Source: an uncultured Pelagibacteraceae bacterium (GTDB taxonomy: Bacteria > Pseudomonadota > Alphaproteobacteria > Pelagibacterales > Pelagibacteraceae). Taken from it: DNA of 64,000 bases. The DNA lies in contig CACNVG010000001.1 in assembly GCA_902623785.1 (NCBI GenBank), positions 200,714 through 264,713 of the forward strand. Reading direction: 5' to 3'. The first letter of the stretch is position 1. Each line of letters opens with the position of its first letter. This document shows, piece by piece, positions 48,922 through 58,529 of this stretch. The translations under genes were made by a program, and so were the position numbers. A model generated the notes under the pieces. That model was not told the DNA's origin and ran no database searches. It saw only the letters and a program-made list of their open reading frames with translations.

Positions 48922-50742
48922 ATGTGTGGAATTATTGGAATAACAAGCAACAAATTGGTTTCATCACCAATTATAAATTCGCTTAAAAAATTAGAATATA
49001 GAGGTTATGACTCAGCAGGAATTGCTACGATTGACTCTGGCTTTATCAAGGAAGTTAAATGTGAAGGTAGAGTTGAAAGTTTGGAGGAAGCTGTTTCAAA
49101 ATCAAAGTTAACAGGAAATGTTGGAATTGGACATGTAAGATGGGCAACTCATGGTATTCCAAACACAATTAACGCTCATCCACATTCATCAGAAAATGTA
49201 TCTGTAGTTCATAATGGAATAATTGAAAACTCTACATTGTTAAAAAAGTTTTTAGTTAATAAAGGACATAAGTTTAAGTCCCAAACAGATACTGAAGTTA
49301 TTGTTCATCTTATTACTGAATATTTAAAAAAAAATAATCTTAAAGATGCAATTATTAAAGTTTTAAAAAAACTTCATGGAAGTTTTGCTTTAGGTATTAT
49401 TTTTAAAGATAATCCAAATTTAATAATTGGTGCAAGAAGAGGTTCACCTTTAGCTGTTGGCTATGGTCCTGGCGAAAATTATTTAGGATCAGACTCTTAC
49501 GCTTTAAAATCTATGACAAATAAAATTTCATATCTTAATGATGGTGAATTTTGCATTATTAAAAAAGACAATGTTGAATTTTTTAATCAGATAGGAAAAA
49601 AAATAAACAAAAAAATACTACTTCTATCTTCAGGGGAACAAAATTATGAAAAAGGTGATTATAAACATTTTATGGCAAAAGAAATTGATGAACAGCCAAA
49701 CACTATTAAAAATTGTGTAAACGAGTACATAGACAAAATAAATAAAGATATAAATATTTTTAATTTTCCATTTAAGGAAAAAGAAATTAACTCAATTACT
49801 TTGATAGGTTGTGGCACAGCTTATCACTCATGTCTTATTGCAAAATATTGGTTTGAACAATTAACCTCATTTGATGTTAATATCGATATAGCCTCAGAAT
49901 TCCGTTATAGAAAAAATAAATTTAAGAAAGATTGTCTTTATGTTTTTGTTTCCCAGTCAGGTGAAACAGCAGATACTTATGCAGCTTTAGATCTTTGTAA
50001 CAAAAATAAAATGAAAACATGTTCAGTTGTAAATGTTATCGAAAGCTCAATAGCAAGAGATTCCAAATTTGTTTTACCGATTCATTGTGGTCCAGAAATT
50101 GGTGTTGCATCTACTAAAGCTTTCCTAGGACAAATGTTAGTTTTATATATACTTTGCCTAAAATTAGCTCAAAAAAGAAAAGATATAAGTAAAAAGGATT
50201 ATTTAAAAAAAATTAAAAATTTATTCAATCTTGCAGAAAATGTTAAACATTCTTTAGCAACTGAAAACAAAATTCAATCTATATGCAGCTCATTTGTTGA
50301 TGCAAAAGGCTCAATGTTTTTAGGAAGAGGTTATTCGTTTCCAATAGCATTAGAAGGGGCACTTAAGTTAAAAGAATTAGCTTATGTGCATGCCGAAGGT
50401 TATCCTGCTGGCGAAATGAAGCATGGACCACTTGCACTCATTGAAGATGGTATGCCAGTTGTAGTGATTGCCCCAAGAGATCAACACTATAAAAAAACTA
50501 TTTCAAATATGCAGGAAGTTATAGCAAGGGGAGCGAAAGTTTTGCTTGTTACAAATAAAAGTAAAGATGAAGTTTATTCTGAAAATATTTGGGAGACTAT
50601 TGAAGTCGAGAATACAGAAGATGATTTATTTCCATTTTTGGTAACAATTCCATTACAAAAGCTTGCGTATTATTCTGCACTTAAAAAAGGTTACGATATA
50701 GATAAACCTAGAAACTTAGCTAAATCAGTAACAGTAGAATAA
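48922..50742 (+). CDS. glmS: Glucosamine-6-phosphate synthase (isomerizing)
   Basis: A 606-aa enzyme making glucosamine-6-phosphate from fructose-6-phosphate and glutamine for peptidoglycan and LPS. The N-terminal glutaminase has Cys2 after Met in MCGIIGITS, GIGHVRWATHG and NAHPHSS. The sugar-isomerase half contains SIS motifs LIGCGTAYHSCLIAKYW and VSQSGETADTYAALD, and LKELAYVHAEGYPAGEMKHGP near the C terminus, ending in SVTVE. Typical length. It follows the GlmU-like gene, giving steps of UDP-GlcNAc synthesis together. Confidence 0.97.
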   Translation: MCGIIGITSNKLVSSPIINSLKKLEYRGYDSAGIATIDSGFIKEVKCEGRVESLEEAVSKSKLTGNVGIGHVRWATHGIPNTINAHPHSSENVSVVHNGIIENSTLLKKFLVNKGHKFKSQTDTEVIVHLITEYLKKNNLKDAIIKVLKKLHGSFALGIIFKDNPNLIIGARRGSPLAVGYGPGENYLGSDSYALKSMTNKISYLNDGEFCIIKKDNVEFFNQIGKKINKKILLLSSGEQNYEKGDYKHFMAKEIDEQPNTIKNCVNEYIDKINKDINIFNFPFKEKEINSITLIGCGTAYHSCLIAKYWFEQLTSFDVNIDIASEFRYRKNKFKKDCLYVFVSQSGETADTYAALDLCNKNKMKTCSVVNVIESSIARDSKFVLPIHCGPEIGVASTKAFLGQMLVLYILCLKLAQKRKDISKKDYLKKIKNLFNLAENVKHSLATENKIQSICSSFVDAKGSMFLGRGYSFPIALEGALKLKELAYVHAEGYPAGEMKHGPLALIEDGMPVVVIAPRDQHYKKTISNMQEVIARGAKVLLVTNKSKDEVYSENIWETIEVENTEDDLFPFLVTIPLQKLAYYSALKKGYDIDKPRNLAKSVTVE

Positions 50743-50801
50743 TTAAAATAACTATTCTCTTTTGTCATAATTTCGTTATATATTCATCTTAAGGTTGAAT
50801 T

Positions 50802-52181
50802 ATGAAAAATTGGAAACCAAACAGTTGGAGAAAATATCCTGTCAAACATGTTCCTTCTTATGAAAGTGAAAAGGAACTTAACCAGGTATTGAGTAAAATA
50901 AAATCTTTTCCTCCACTAGTTTTCGCGGGTGAGACAAGACATCTTAAAGATCAACTTTCACAAGTTGTTGATGGAAAAGCTTTTCTTTTACAAGGTGGAG
51001 ACTGTGCAGAAAGTTTCGCTGAGTTTAATCCAGACAATATAAGAGATACATTTAAAGTTATTCTTCAGATGTCATTGGTACTTACATACTCAGCTTCGCT
51101 TCCAATTATAAAACTTGGAAGAATAGCTGGACAGTTTGCAAAACCTAGAAGTGCACCAACTGAAAAACAAGGTGATAAAGAATTACCAAGTTACTTAGGT
51201 GACAACGTAAATGGAATTGACTTTACCGAAAAATCTAGGAAACATGATCCTAAGAGATTATTTAAAGCATATTCTCAATCAGCTTCAACATTGAATCTTT
51301 TAAGAGCATTTTCTAACGGGGGTTTTGCCGATTTAAAAAACGTACACCTATGGAATTTAGGTTACATAAAAAAAAGTCCTCAAGCCAAAAAATTTAAAGA
51401 GCTTGAAGACAAGATTGCAGATGCTTTGGCATTTATGGATGCTTGTGGAATTAATTCTGATTTCAATAGAAGATTGAAAACAGTAAACTTCTGGACATCA
51501 CATGAAGCTTTACATTTACCTTTTGAAGAAAGCATGGCAAGAATAGACTCAACAACAGGCGAGTGTCACGCAACTTCAGCACACTTCGTCTGGATTGGTG
51601 ACAGAACAAGACAACTGGATGGTGGACACGTCGAATTTTGCAAAGGTATTGAAAACCCGATTGGTATTAAATGTGGACCAACATCTAAACCAGAAGAGAT
51701 TGCAAAAATTTGTGAGGCAATTAACCCAAAAAATGAAAAGGGAAAAATTACTTTAATTTCTAGATTTGGTCACGATCAAGTTGAAAAGTTCTTACCAAAG
51801 TTGATAAGACGAATTAAAAAAGAAGGTTTAAATGTAATTTGGTCATGTGATCCAATGCATGGAAATACAATTAAATCTACAACTGGTTTTAAAACTAGAC
51901 CATTTAACAAAGTATTAAATGAAGTTAAAAATGTTTTTGCAGTACATCAAAGCGAAAGTTCTTATGCTGGTGGATTGCATATAGAAATGACTGGCCAGAA
52001 TGTGACAGAATGTACTGGTGGTGCAAAAAATATATCTGAACAAGATTTATCAAGTAGATATCACACTCATTGTGATCCTAGATTGAATGCAGATCAAGCT
52101 TTAGAATTGGCTTTCTTAATCTCAGATGAGATAAAAAAGAATTCCAACTATGCAAGAAATGCAATTAAAGCGGCATCTTAG
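50802..52181 (+). CDS. Class II 3-deoxy-7-phosphoheptulonate (DAHP) synthase
   Basis: A 459-aa type II (plant-like) DAHP synthase, first step of the shikimate pathway, joining PEP and erythrose-4-phosphate. Seen: WKPNSWRKYPVKHVP at the start, FLLQGGDCAESFAEF with the metal Cys, KLGRIAGQFAKPRS, WIGDRTRQLDGGHVEF, and HTHCDPRLNADQALELAF near the end. Length matches the type II family. A TATATT box at 50779-50784 precedes the start without a clear -35. Confidence 0.95.
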   Translation: MKNWKPNSWRKYPVKHVPSYESEKELNQVLSKIKSFPPLVFAGETRHLKDQLSQVVDGKAFLLQGGDCAESFAEFNPDNIRDTFKVILQMSLVLTYSASLPIIKLGRIAGQFAKPRSAPTEKQGDKELPSYLGDNVNGIDFTEKSRKHDPKRLFKAYSQSASTLNLLRAFSNGGFADLKNVHLWNLGYIKKSPQAKKFKELEDKIADALAFMDACGINSDFNRRLKTVNFWTSHEALHLPFEESMARIDSTTGECHATSAHFVWIGDRTRQLDGGHVEFCKGIENPIGIKCGPTSKPEEIAKICEAINPKNEKGKITLISRFGHDQVEKFLPKLIRRIKKEGLNVIWSCDPMHGNTIKSTTGFKTRPFNKVLNEVKNVFAVHQSESSYAGGLHIEMTGQNVTECTGGAKNISEQDLSSRYHTHCDPRLNADQALELAFLISDEIKKNSNYARNAIKAAS

Positions 52182-52218
52182 ACATTTAAAAATTAGAATT
52201 TTGTCTTATATTTGAATT

Positions 52219-52956
52219 ATGGAACCTTCTAAAAAAGTAATATTTATCAAAGATTGGATTTTGAATTACGTAAATTCAATGCCAAAAAAAGCTAAATCAT
52301 TAGTGATTGGTATTTCAGGAGGTATCGACTCATCGGTATCAAGCACACTTAGTGCTATGACAGGATTAAAAACTATCGTTTTATCTATGCCAATAAAACA
52401 AAATGGTTCACAACATGATTTAAGCTTAAGTCACCAAGAATGGTTAAAGAAAAATTTTAAGAATGTCGAAGGGCATACAGTTGAATTAGACTCTTTATTT
52501 AAAACATTCGAAAGCACTCTGAAAGATTTTAGCAGTGAACATGGTATGGCTAATTCAAGAGCAAGACTGAGAATGTCAACACTTTATCAAGTTGCAGCGG
52601 CTAACAATGGAATAGTTGTTGGAACAGGAAATAAAGTTGAAGACTTTGGAGTGGGTTTTTATACAAAATATGGTGATGGTGGTGTAGATATATCTCCGAT
52701 AGCTGATTGTAATAAAACTGAAGTTTGGGAACTTGGAAGGGAACTAAAAATACTTGATGATATTATTAATGCAGCTCCAACAGATGGTCTTTGGGATGAT
52801 GGTAGAACTGATGAAGGTCAGTTAGGATTGTCATACAAAGAAATAGAAGAGGCTATGGATAACAAGAATTCAAAAAATCGAGATAAATATATTCAAATCA
52901 GAAAAGCAAATTTGCATAAAATGGAGCCAATTCCAATATGCAAGATTCCAAATTAA
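52219..52956 (+). CDS. nadE: NAD+ synthase, ammonia-dependent type
   Basis: A 245-aa synthetase amidating nicotinate adenine dinucleotide with ATP and ammonia. It has the N-type PPi-loop LVIGISGGIDSSVSSTL at 29-45, ARLRMSTLYQVAAAN, GTGNKVEDFGVGFYTKYGDGG, and ADCNKTEVWELGREL. It lacks an N-terminal nitrilase/glutaminase domain, so free ammonia must be the nitrogen source. A TATATT box at 52207-52212 ends six bases before the ATG, a further possible leaderless start. Confidence 0.95.
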   Translation: MEPSKKVIFIKDWILNYVNSMPKKAKSLVIGISGGIDSSVSSTLSAMTGLKTIVLSMPIKQNGSQHDLSLSHQEWLKKNFKNVEGHTVELDSLFKTFESTLKDFSSEHGMANSRARLRMSTLYQVAAANNGIVVGTGNKVEDFGVGFYTKYGDGGVDISPIADCNKTEVWELGRELKILDDIINAAPTDGLWDDGRTDEGQLGLSYKEIEEAMDNKNSKNRDKYIQIRKANLHKMEPIPICKIPN

Positions 52957-53001
52957 TCAAATAGATTCACAAATCTAAATTAAAGGTATATTCCTAATAT
53001 A

Positions 53002-54363
53002 ATGAACAAAGATATATATTTAACTAATAGTCTTGGCGGTAAAAAAGAAATATTTAAACCGATAGATCCGAAAAAAGTAAAAATGTATGTATGCGGACCA
53101 ACAGTCTACGATGATCCCCATATAGGTAATGCAAGACCTTTAGTGGTATTTGATATTTTGTTTAAAGTTTTAAAATGTAAGTATGGAAATAAATCAGTTA
53201 CTTACGTTAGAAACATAACTGATATAGATGATAAAATTATTGAAAGTGCAAAACAAAAAAAAGTATCAATAGATGATTTAACTAAAAATATTACCAATAG
53301 TTTTCATAATGATTGTGATTACCTAAATTGTGAAAAACCATCTTTCGAGCCTAAGGCGACAGAGAATATTTCTTTAATGGTTGAAATGATTAACGTTCTT
53401 CTTAAAAATAAAAATGCTTATGAAAAAAATTCTCATGTTTATTTTGATGTTTCTAGTTTTAAAGATTATGGAAAATTATCAAATAAAAATATAGATGAAT
53501 TAAAGGCAGGAGCTAGAGTTGAGGTTTCAGAAAATAAAAAAAATCCAGAAGATTTTGTGTTATGGAAGCCATCTAATAAAGATGAGCCAAGTTGGGACTC
53601 GCCCTGGGGTAAAGGAAGACCGGGCTGGCATTTAGAGTGTTCTGCAATGTCAAAAAAATATCTTGGTGATACTTTTGATATTCATGGTGGAGGAAGAGAT
53701 TTAATTTTTCCTCATCATGAAAATGAAATTGCTCAATCAAGATGTGCTAATAATGATAAATCTTTTTCAAACTATTGGATACATAATGGATTTATTACAA
53801 TAGCAAATGAAAAAATGGCAAAGTCACAAGGAAATATTTTTAAAATAAAAGATTTCTATCAAAAATATAATGGTCAAGTTTTAAGACTGGCTTTAATTTC
53901 AACTCACTACAAACAAGCAATGGATTGGAGTGAAGATTTATTAACCCAATCAAAAAAAACTTTGGATAAATGGTACGAATGTCAAAAAAAACCAGAAGGT
54001 AAAGTGTTAATACCAGATGATGATTTAGCTCCTCTCTATGATGATTTAAATACACCTGGGTATATAAGCAATATTCATAAATTATATGATAAAGCTGCCA
54101 AAGGATCTGACAAAGACAAAGAAATTTTTACAACAGCATGTAATTTTATTGGCCTGTTAACTGAGCCAAAATCAAAATGGCAAGAGTTTAAAAAGAATAT
54201 TCTAGAAATTTCAGAGGAAGAGATTTTACAAAAGATAAAAGATAGAAACACAGCGAGAGACAATAAAAATTACCAATTAGCTGATGAAATTAGAAATGAA
54301 CTTTTAGATAAAGGTATTTTAATTGAAGACAAAGATGATAAAACAACTTGGAAAATAAAATGA
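53002..54363 (+). CDS. cysS: Cysteinyl-tRNA synthetase
   Basis: A 453-aa class I tRNA synthetase. HIGH-type motif is DDPHIGNARP in VCGPTVYDDPHIGNARP near 30-46 with the zinc Cys before it; zinc site GWHLECSAM, FPHHENEIAQSRC, and the KMSKS loop as EKMAKSQGN near 270. Length is standard. The stop TGA overlaps the cimA ATG (ATGA). Confidence 0.97.
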   Translation: MNKDIYLTNSLGGKKEIFKPIDPKKVKMYVCGPTVYDDPHIGNARPLVVFDILFKVLKCKYGNKSVTYVRNITDIDDKIIESAKQKKVSIDDLTKNITNSFHNDCDYLNCEKPSFEPKATENISLMVEMINVLLKNKNAYEKNSHVYFDVSSFKDYGKLSNKNIDELKAGARVEVSENKKNPEDFVLWKPSNKDEPSWDSPWGKGRPGWHLECSAMSKKYLGDTFDIHGGGRDLIFPHHENEIAQSRCANNDKSFSNYWIHNGFITIANEKMAKSQGNIFKIKDFYQKYNGQVLRLALISTHYKQAMDWSEDLLTQSKKTLDKWYECQKKPEGKVLIPDDDLAPLYDDLNTPGYISNIHKLYDKAAKGSDKDKEIFTTACNFIGLLTEPKSKWQEFKKNILEISEEEILQKIKDRNTARDNKNYQLADEIRNELLDKGILIEDKDDKTTWKIK

Positions 54364-55961
54364 GTAAAGAACGATTATATATATTTGATACTACATTGAG
54401 AGATGGAGCTCAAACCCAGGGTGTGCATTTTTCAATTGATGAAAAAACAAAAATTGCGCATGCTTTAGATGATCTTGGTGTAGATTATATAGAAGGAGGT
54501 TGGCCAGGTGCCAATCCATCTGATACAGAATTTTTTCAGAAAGGTTTAGATTTAAAAAACTCTACCTTCACTGCTTTTGGAATGACAAAAAAAGCTGGAC
54601 GAAGTGCTGAAAATGATCCAGGTTTGTCAGCAATTTTAAATTCAAATACCAAATCCGTTTGTTTAGTAGGTAAGTCATGGGATTTCCATGTTGATGTTGC
54701 ATTAGGTATATCCAATGAAGAAAATTTAGAAAATATTAGGGAGACAACAAAACATTTTGTAAAAAACAATAAAGAGTTCATGTTTGATGCAGAACATTTC
54801 TTTGATGGTTATAAAGCAAATCCCAAATATGCTTTAGCTTGCATCAAAGCTGCGTATGATAATGGAGCTAAATGGATAGTTCTTTGTGATACTAACGGTG
54901 GAACACTTCCTCATGAAGTTACTAAAATTGTAAAAGAAGTTTCAGAACACATACCTGGTAAAAATTTAGGCATCCACGCACATAATGATACTGGTAACGC
55001 AGTTGCAAATTCAATAGCAGCTGTTTTATCAGGAGCAAGACAAATACAAGGTACTATAAACGGCTTAGGTGAAAGATGTGGTAATGCTAACTTAATGTCA
55101 ATTATCCCAACTTTTCATCTTAAAAAAGAATTATCAGACAAATTTGAAATAAGCATTAAAGAAAAAAATATTAAACACATTACACAATGTTCAAGATTAC
55201 TTGACGAGATACTAAATAGAAAACCCAATAAACATTTACCTTATGTAGGTGCTGCAGCATTTTCACATAAAGGTGGTTTACATGTATCTGCCGTTCAAAA
55301 AGATCCCAAAACTTATGAGCATATTAATCCAGAAGATGTTGGTAACAATAGAAATATAGTTGTTTCTGATCAATCAGGTAAATCAAATATTTTATCAAGA
55401 CTAAAAACAATTGGAATTGAAATCGAAGAAAACGATCCAAAAGTCAAAAAGCTTTTGGAAGAAGTGAAAGATAGGGAGTTCATAGGTTACAGTTATGACG
55501 GAGCTGACGCTTCATTTGAATTACTGGCAAGAAGAGTAATGGGAGAAATTCCAAGATATATCTCAATTAAAGAATATGATGTTTCAGTATCAAAAAATGA
55601 TCAAGATAAGATTGTTTCTAGAGCAAAAGCAAAATTAGAAGTTGATGGTGAACAAATAGTTTGTGAAGGTGAGGGAAATGGACCTGTTCATGCTCTAGAT
55701 AACGCTATAAGAAAAAATGTTGCTAAGTTAGAAAAATATTCTGAATATTTAAAAGATTTAAAACTAGTCGACTATAAGGTTAGAATTTTAAATACGGGAA
55801 CCGAAGCTACCACAAGAGTATCGATTGAAAGTACAGACTCTCAAGGAAAAAATTGGTTTACTATTGGTGTATCACCAAACATAATTGATGCATCGTTTAA
55901 AGCTTTAATCGATAGTTTAGATTTTAAATTATTTAAAGATAAAGCTCCTGCAAGCAAATAA
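54360..55961 (+). CDS. cimA: Citramalate synthase-type alpha-acyl transferase
   Basis: A 533-aa HMGL-like acyltransferase. It has FDTTLRDGAQTQGVHFS at 8-24, HAHNDTGNAVANSIAAV, NGLGERCGNANLMSI and a C-terminal LeuA allosteric domain (RILNTGTEATTRVSIES). The GAQTQG form and lack of isopropylmalate-specific text favour citramalate synthase (pyruvate + acetyl-CoA), an entry into isoleucine synthesis; 2-isopropylmalate or homocitrate synthase is less likely. The start is ATG 54360 (overlapping the cysS stop) rather than the in-frame TTG at 54348. Confidence 0.87.
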   Translation: MSKERLYIFDTTLRDGAQTQGVHFSIDEKTKIAHALDDLGVDYIEGGWPGANPSDTEFFQKGLDLKNSTFTAFGMTKKAGRSAENDPGLSAILNSNTKSVCLVGKSWDFHVDVALGISNEENLENIRETTKHFVKNNKEFMFDAEHFFDGYKANPKYALACIKAAYDNGAKWIVLCDTNGGTLPHEVTKIVKEVSEHIPGKNLGIHAHNDTGNAVANSIAAVLSGARQIQGTINGLGERCGNANLMSIIPTFHLKKELSDKFEISIKEKNIKHITQCSRLLDEILNRKPNKHLPYVGAAAFSHKGGLHVSAVQKDPKTYEHINPEDVGNNRNIVVSDQSGKSNILSRLKTIGIEIEENDPKVKKLLEEVKDREFIGYSYDGADASFELLARRVMGEIPRYISIKEYDVSVSKNDQDKIVSRAKAKLEVDGEQIVCEGEGNGPVHALDNAIRKNVAKLEKYSEYLKDLKLVDYKVRILNTGTEATTRVSIESTDSQGKNWFTIGVSPNIIDASFKALIDSLDFKLFKDKAPASK

Positions 55962-56822
55962 ATGAAAATTAAGAAGTTCTCTAAGAAACCTACCGATATC
56001 GAAAGCAGGGTAGGAGCAGATCCTGTAGTTTGTTACCCAAATGATAGCATAAATAATAATCTTGAAATATTACATGAAGCGAGAAAACACATTAATCAAG
56101 TCGATGAAATTATAATTCCACCAAGAGATGCTAAAACTTTTAATGTTAAATCAGGAAATTTCTTTAGAGTAGAAAGTATTGAAGGACCACAAGTTGGAGA
56201 TTTAAACTTATTTCAAGCTGATAATTTAGATGAAAAGTTTTATTCTGGGAAAACTAGAGCTCTATACGGAACACATATTTCGGTTGGAGATAAAATGTTT
56301 AGTAGCTTCCCGTATTTAAGATCATTAGCTACAATTACATGGGATACATTAGATTGGTATGGTTACGACAAAGATGGGGGCTCGGTCCACGATGTTATAG
56401 GTACCAGATGTGACCCTTACACATATAAACTAACATCAAACAACGATTATCATTATTGCTGTCATTCAAATTTGACTAGAGCTTTAGTTAATGAAAAAAA
56501 TGTTAAATTAGATAACGCAGAAAAAATTGTACACGATGTATTAAATGTATTTATGCTCACTGGTTTTACAAACGATACCAAACAATACTTTATGAAATCA
56601 AGTCCAGTAAGACCTGGTGATTATTTAGAATTTTTTGCAGAAACAGATTTATTAGGAGCTTTGTCCGCTTGTCCAGGTGGAGACTGTGGATCTGAACATT
56701 CATCTGATGTTGCAAAATGTTATCCATTAAAGGTTTCTGTATGGGACGTTGATCAAAAATTCCTTAAAGGAATAAAACCTTCAATAGTATCTAGCTATAA
56801 TAGAAATCATGGCATCAAATAA
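55962..56822 (+). CDS. DUF1989 (urea carboxylase-associated) family protein
   Basis: A 286-aa protein of the DUF1989 family, linked in many bacteria to urea or amine catabolism. Its conserved text is VDEIIIPPRDAKTFNVKSG, GPQVGDLNLFQADN, GKTRALYGTHISVGDKMFSS, GTRCDPYTY, YHYCCHSNLTRAL, and the Cys-rich PGGDCGSEHSSDVAKCYPL. Its Cys and His pattern suggests a metal site. The stop of cimA adjoins its start, and trmJ follows at once, so it belongs to the cysS-cimA operon. Function unknown. Confidence 0.82.
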   Translation: MKIKKFSKKPTDIESRVGADPVVCYPNDSINNNLEILHEARKHINQVDEIIIPPRDAKTFNVKSGNFFRVESIEGPQVGDLNLFQADNLDEKFYSGKTRALYGTHISVGDKMFSSFPYLRSLATITWDTLDWYGYDKDGGSVHDVIGTRCDPYTYKLTSNNDYHYCCHSNLTRALVNEKNVKLDNAEKIVHDVLNVFMLTGFTNDTKQYFMKSSPVRPGDYLEFFAETDLLGALSACPGGDCGSEHSSDVAKCYPLKVSVWDVDQKFLKGIKPSIVSSYNRNHGIK

Positions 56823-57536
56823 ATGAACAAGAATAAAGTTACATTTATTTTACACAAACCGCAGCTATCGGAAAACATCGGTGCTTGTGCAAGAGCAATT
56901 AAGAATTTTAATTTTCAAAAGTTATATCTAATTGATCCCAAACCTATTTTTCCCAATGATAAAATATTAGCAACATCTGTTGGAGCAAAAGATATCATAA
57001 AGAAAAGTAAGGTATTCAATAATCTAGAAAGTTCCCTAGGAAATATTGATATATTAATTGCAACGTCTGCAAGATTTAGAAATAAAAATGTAAAACATAT
57101 TAGTCTTCAGGGTTTAAAAAAAATAGATTTTAGAAAAAAAATTGGTTTTTTATTTGGTTCAGAGGCATCAGGGCTATCAAATAGAGAGATTAGTTATGCA
57201 AACTATACATTACAAATTCCAACAAATATTAATTTTAAATCTTTGAATTTATCACACAGCCTAATTATTATTGCTCAATTTATATCAAGTTTTTTAAACA
57301 CTCAATCAGACCAATTTAAAAAATCAAAAAAGGTAAAGAAAGCTTCTAAAAAAGAAATTCAAGCAATGATAAACTTATGTTTAAATAATCTAAATGAAAT
57401 TAATTTTTTCAAGCACAAAGAAAAAAAACCTATTATGCTCGAAAATCTAAGAAATATTTTTTATAGAATGGAACTTTCAGATAAAGAAACACGTATTTTA
57501 TCAAGTGTATTTGCAAGTTTAGGAAAAAAACGTTGA
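56823..57536 (+). CDS. trmJ: TrmJ-type tRNA 2'-O-methyltransferase
   Basis: A 237-aa SpoU-family knot methyltransferase acting on position 32 of tRNA. It opens TFILHKPQLSENIGACARAIKNF, with LYLIDPKP, IGFLFGSEASGLSNREISYA, and IPTNINFKSLNLSHSLIIIAQF as the knot loops. The N-terminal 160 residues are the SPOUT domain; the rest fits TrmJ rather than TrmL/TrmH. It starts directly after the DUF1989 stop. Confidence 0.88.
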   Translation: MNKNKVTFILHKPQLSENIGACARAIKNFNFQKLYLIDPKPIFPNDKILATSVGAKDIIKKSKVFNNLESSLGNIDILIATSARFRNKNVKHISLQGLKKIDFRKKIGFLFGSEASGLSNREISYANYTLQIPTNINFKSLNLSHSLIIIAQFISSFLNTQSDQFKKSKKVKKASKKEIQAMINLCLNNLNEINFFKHKEKKPIMLENLRNIFYRMELSDKETRILSSVFASLGKKR

Positions 57537-57564
57537 TTGACAAATAAAAAGTTAAGTTTATAAA
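57537..57564 (+). promoter_or_regulatory. Strong promoter of rpsD, short leader
   Basis: A consensus TTGACA at 57537-57542, 16-bp spacer, TATAAA at 57559-57564. The ATG at 57577 is 12 bases after the -10, leaving a leader near six bases. That is too short for the S4 binding leader used for autoregulation in E. coli. Confidence 0.72.
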
Positions 57565-57576
57565 CCATTTCACAAA

Positions 57577-58194
57577 ATGACTAAAAGATTAAATTCTAAA
57601 CATAAAATTGACAGACGACTAAAAGTAAATTTATGGGGTAGACCTAAAAGCCCTTTTAACAAAAGAGCTTATCCTCCAGGTCAACACGGTCAGTCAAAAA
57701 ATAGTAAAACATCTGACTACGGAACTCAACTTCAAGCCAAACAAAAACTTAAATCATATTATGGAAATATCAATGAGCGACAATTTAGGAATGTTTACAG
57801 AAAAGCAATTATGAAAAAAGGAGATACAGCTGAAAACTTAATTGGTCTTTTAGAGAGAAGACTGGATGCTGTAATTTACAGAGCAAAATTTTCAAGTACA
57901 ATTTTTTCTTCAAGACAATTCATCAACCACGGTCACGTAAAAGTAAATGGAAAGAAAGTAAATATATCGAGTTATCAGTTAAAAGAGGAAGATACTATTG
58001 AAATTAAAGACAAATCTAAACAACTTGCCATAATAGATATTGCTTTAGCAAATAAAGAAAGAGATATTCCAGAATACTTGCAAGTAGATGAGAAGAAAAG
58101 ATCCATTAAATTTGTAAGAACCCCAAAGTTTGAGGAAGTTCCTTATCCTGTTGTTATGGAGCCAAATCTAGTAATTGAATATTACTCTAGATAA
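57577..58194 (+). CDS. rpsD: 30S ribosomal protein S4
   Basis: A 205-aa primary rRNA-binding protein of the small subunit. It starts [18 protein letters not shown], with [17 protein letters not shown], the linker [19 protein letters not shown], and the S4-domain segment [14 protein letters not shown] followed by [20 protein letters not shown]. The N-terminal Cys zinc site is absent, as in many zinc-independent S4 proteins. It has its own strong promoter, is convergent with grxD, and the stop codons are two bases apart. Confidence 0.98.
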   Translation: MTKRLNSKHKIDRRLKVNLWGRPKSPFNKRAYPPGQHGQSKNSKTSDYGTQLQAKQKLKSYYGNINERQFRNVYRKAIMKKGDTAENLIGLLERRLDAVIYRAKFSSTIFSSRQFINHGHVKVNGKKVNISSYQLKEEDTIEIKDKSKQLAIIDIALANKERDIPEYLQVDEKKRSIKFVRTPKFEEVPYPVVMEPNLVIEYYSR

Positions 58195-58196
58195 TA

Positions 58197-58529
58197 TTAC
58201 TTTTTATATTTGATACCCTTGCTGTCAAAAACTTTTTTTAATTCTCCGTTTTCGAACATTTCCTTAATGATATCACATCCACCTATGAATTCTTTTTTAA
58301 TATAAAGCTGAGGAATAGTTGGCCATTCAGAATATACTTTAATACCTTCACGAATTTTTTGATCTTTTAATACATCAACAGTTCCATATTTTACTTCTAA
58401 AATTTTTAAGATATTTGAAACAGCCATTGAGAAACCACATTGTGGAGCCTCCGGATTTCCCTTCATGAATAAACAAACTTCGTTATTATTTATTGAATTT
58501 TCTATTTGTTCTTTTACTTGTTGATCCAT
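58197..58529 (-). CDS. grxD: Monothiol glutaredoxin (Grx4 type)
   Basis: A 110-aa CGFS-type glutaredoxin that carries or delivers a [2Fe-2S] cluster, in complex with BolA. The motif PQCGFSMAVSNIL is near 30-42; VCLFMKGNPEAP, EWPTIPQLYIKKEFIGGCDI and MFENGEL follow as in Grx4. It directly follows the bolA gene and overlaps it by one base, a typical partner pair at the end of the pur operon. Confidence 0.95.
   Translation of the reverse strand: MDQQVKEQIENSINNNEVCLFMKGNPEAPQCGFSMAVSNILKILEVKYGTVDVLKDQKIREGIKVYSEWPTIPQLYIKKEFIGGCDIIKEMFENGELKKVFDSKGIKYKK

Noticed and set aside
50756-50784. Promoter before the DAHP synthase gene
   Set aside because: TATATT is present but TTGTCA is only 11 bp away and nothing suitable lies at 16-18 bp.
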